Shown one piece after another: positions 62,022 through 64,000 of a stretch of 64,000 bases of DNA (positions are counted from its first letter, which is position 1; each line of letters starts with the position of its first letter). This stretch comes from Lonicera japonica (Eukaryota > Streptophyta > Magnoliopsida > Dipsacales > Caprifoliaceae): assembly GCA_021464415.1 (NCBI GenBank), contig CM038471.1, positions 73,572,851 through 73,636,850 of the forward strand, in the 5' to 3' direction. The translations under genes were made by a program, and so were the position numbers. The notes below the pieces were generated by a model. It was not told where the DNA came from and ran no database searches. It worked only from the letters and a program-made list of their open reading frames with translations.

Positions 62022-64000
62022 GTAAACTATCATAATGTTGAACTATTGGTTTATACTCTTGAATTATTAGCGAGTGTTATTTTGATCTTTCCGTCCACAT
62101 TTTTCGTTAAATTAGATGGAAATAGGTAACATTTTTGTTATTTTAATTATTTTTTTTAAAATAAATTTAATTAGATTTTTTATTAAAAAAATTATAAAAA
62201 AAAAGAGAGAAAGAAAGAAAGAAACGGAAATAGATAGATATACGCTATATACATCACCATCTTCTCTTTTTACCACCCCGCCAAGATGAATTGCTCTAAA
62301 ATATAATTATGAATAAATATTATCAGTGATCATTGAACTATTGATAAATTCTACCAGTAACCACCATACTTCATTTTGTTACAATCGGACCATTAATTTC
62401 TAATAGCGGTTATGTCATGTGCCTATCATATGACCCAATTAAGGGTATTTTAGTCAAATACCTATTAATTATCAAAATATTAAACCCTTAAAATTGTTCT
62501 TCCTAAGAACCCTAACCCCCAAATCACCTCAACTCCTTTGATTCAAAGCTAAATTGTACAACAAAACAACAAAATCCACCAAATCAATGACTTGAATTAA
62601 TCAAATCAAATGGCAAATTCTCAAAGAAGTACAAAAATTGAAGAAGAAAATCGGAGAGGAATGGAAGAGGAAAAGAGGAACTTGGAAAAGGAAGAAGAAC
62701 CGATTGGAAGAATCTAAGAAGAAGAATTAGAATCAAAACCGAAGAAGAAAAAGCAGAAGAAATGAAAAGGAAAAACACAGCCTCAAAGAAATGGAAAGAA
62801 GAAGAAGAAAGAAGAAACATAAGTTTGGAGGAATGGATAGATAAATTCTAAAAATCAAAATTAACCACAGCTTTTGCTAGATAAATGCACAATGGCTGCT
62901 TTCCCATCCTAATGCCATTGTTGTCCACGTTTTGGACCTGTTGGGTTATGGTCATTGCCCATTTTATGGTAATTAATTCTGATATGCATTCCCCTCATAG
63001 GGGTGGGGTTAGAGGATTGTGAATGGCGAAAGAGGAAGAAGAATGGCAGAAGAAGAAAAAGAAGTGAAAAGGAAAAACACAGCCTTAAAGAAATGAAAGA
63101 ATAAGAAGAAAGAAGAAAAAAAATTTCAGAGGAAGAAGGACAAGGAAAAGAAGAAAGAAAAAGAAAAAGACTTAAATGCCCCTTATATAGCACATGACAA
63201 TCACATGATATGTATCTCGCCAAAAACTAATGGTGTAATTTGACAGAGTGGCCACTGGTGGTATGTTTTAAAAGTTTAATGGTCTGATTGTAACAAAATA
63301 ACGTGTGGTGGCCACTGGTAGAATTTTCTAATAGTTTAGTGGCAATTGATAGTATTTACTCTATAATTATTTGACAATATCCATAGGTTTTAATTTGTTC
63401 CGGTGGAAGGAGGTGGATAGGGTGAAATGGTGTGTGTGTGAGAGAGATAGAAATTTGGGGATATATATATATGTCGAACACTGTTTTCTCCATCTTTGTC
63501 TCTTCAACTTCAATTGCATTTTTGGGTTTGAGATTTTGTGGCTGTGGGGAGAGGACGGTAGGTGGGAGATAATTTGGCGAGGAGGAAGAAGCGGCTGGCG
63601 ATGGAGGTGGTAGTGGTGGATGGTTGGGTTTGTGGTGGGTAGGTAGGGAGGTGGCCGGATATGGAGGAGGGGAGGTGGCGGTGGTGGATGGTTGGGTTTG
63701 TGGTGGTGAGGTAGGGAGGTGGCCGGAGATGGAAGTAGAGAGAGAAGATGGTGATGTATATGGCATATATATATATATATATTCGTTTCTTTATTTCTCT
63801 CTTTTTTTATTTTATTTTTTTTAATAAAAATATAATTAAATTTATTTTTAAAAAAATAATTGAAACGACAAAAATAACCTCTATTTCCGTCAAACTTAAC
63901 GAAAAATACGGATGAAAAGGCCAAAGTGACACTCGTTAATAGTTCAAGAGTTAAAGTAATGCGTTTTTTAATTTAGTAGTCAAAGTGATACTATGCCAAT
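62022..64000. mobile_element. outer long-TIR element, runs to window end
   Basis: A left arm (about 62030-62190, with GAATTATTAGCGAGTGTTAT and TTTTTCGTTAAATTAGATGG) is inverted at about 63820-63990 (GAACTATTAACGAGTGTCAC, TTTTTCGTTAAGTTTGACGG on the minus strand). The outermost right end may lie beyond the window, so no TSD could be checked. Confidence 0.7.
62311..63361. mobile_element. non-autonomous Mutator-like element, TSD TATAATTAT
   Basis: Long inverted arms of about 150 bases begin GAATAAATATTATCAGTGAT and GAGTAAATACTATCAATTGC. They are flanked by perfect 9-bp duplications TATAATTAT (62302-62310 and 63362-63370), the Mutator-type length. The interior (62590-63170) is AG-rich, with two similar GAAGAAG-rich blocks and no protein I can recognise. 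It sits inside the outer long-TIR element. Confidence 0.88.

Noticed and set aside
63356..63924. Pro/His-rich ORFs near the window end
   Set aside because: They arise from GGTGGT-type simple sequence in the outer long-TIR element.

Overview
This is nuclear DNA from a flowering plant, most likely a dicot. It is strongly AT-rich, genes carry GT-AG introns, and most of the sequence is transposable elements. The two intact host genes are plant-type: a vacuolar H+-ATPase subunit D gene and a plant CCCH zinc-finger/RRM gene. The SINEs resemble tRNA-derived families of dicots. I cannot name the species.

Layout. 1-4.7 kb: a degenerate TIR element, then the single-exon VHA-D gene (2343-3128). 4.7-16.4 kb: a nest of Sirevirus-like Ty1/copia retrotransposons. 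An outer element (4745-16353, minus strand) carries a solo LTR inside its 3' LTR and a second, internally deleted copia element (9910-14540, 5-bp TSD) in its body. Both elements keep an extra ORF between pol and the 3' LTR. 16.4-19.4 kb: old repeats and a SINE. 19.4-27.2 kb: a 7.8-kb TIR transposon with a perfect 8-bp TSD. It holds an apparently intact five-exon plant-mobile-domain (PMD) gene, one captured receptor-like cytoplasmic kinase exon, the last exon of an OTU-type protease, and a 123-bp tandem array made of hairpins. 27-33 kb: a MITE with a perfect palindrome and a 5'-truncated LINE with an 18-bp TSD.

33.2-39.3 kb: the CCCH-RRM gene, with eight coding exons that sum to 675 codons, two uORFs, a 5'UTR intron and a 3'UTR intron. 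39.6-39.9 kb: a 285-bp MITE whose ends and hairpins match the 7.8-kb transposon. 40-54.6 kb: MITEs, SINEs, foldback elements, a tandemly duplicated Gly/Tyr-rich gene fragment, and a 650-bp tandem duplication. 54.7 kb: exon 1 of an autoinhibited Ca2+-ATPase (ACA) with no second exon in the following 9 kb. 55-64 kb: MITEs, an LTR-like block, microsatellites and two nested long-TIR elements running to the window end.

The most notable object is the 19.4-27.2 kb element with its miniature relative at 39.6 kb. Together they suggest a TIR family that combines a PMD gene, captured host exons, self-complementary ends and CTCGGT/ACCGAG hairpin arrays. No transposase was seen, so the mobilising enzyme is unknown. 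All reading was by eye; percentages and family names are judgements without database support.
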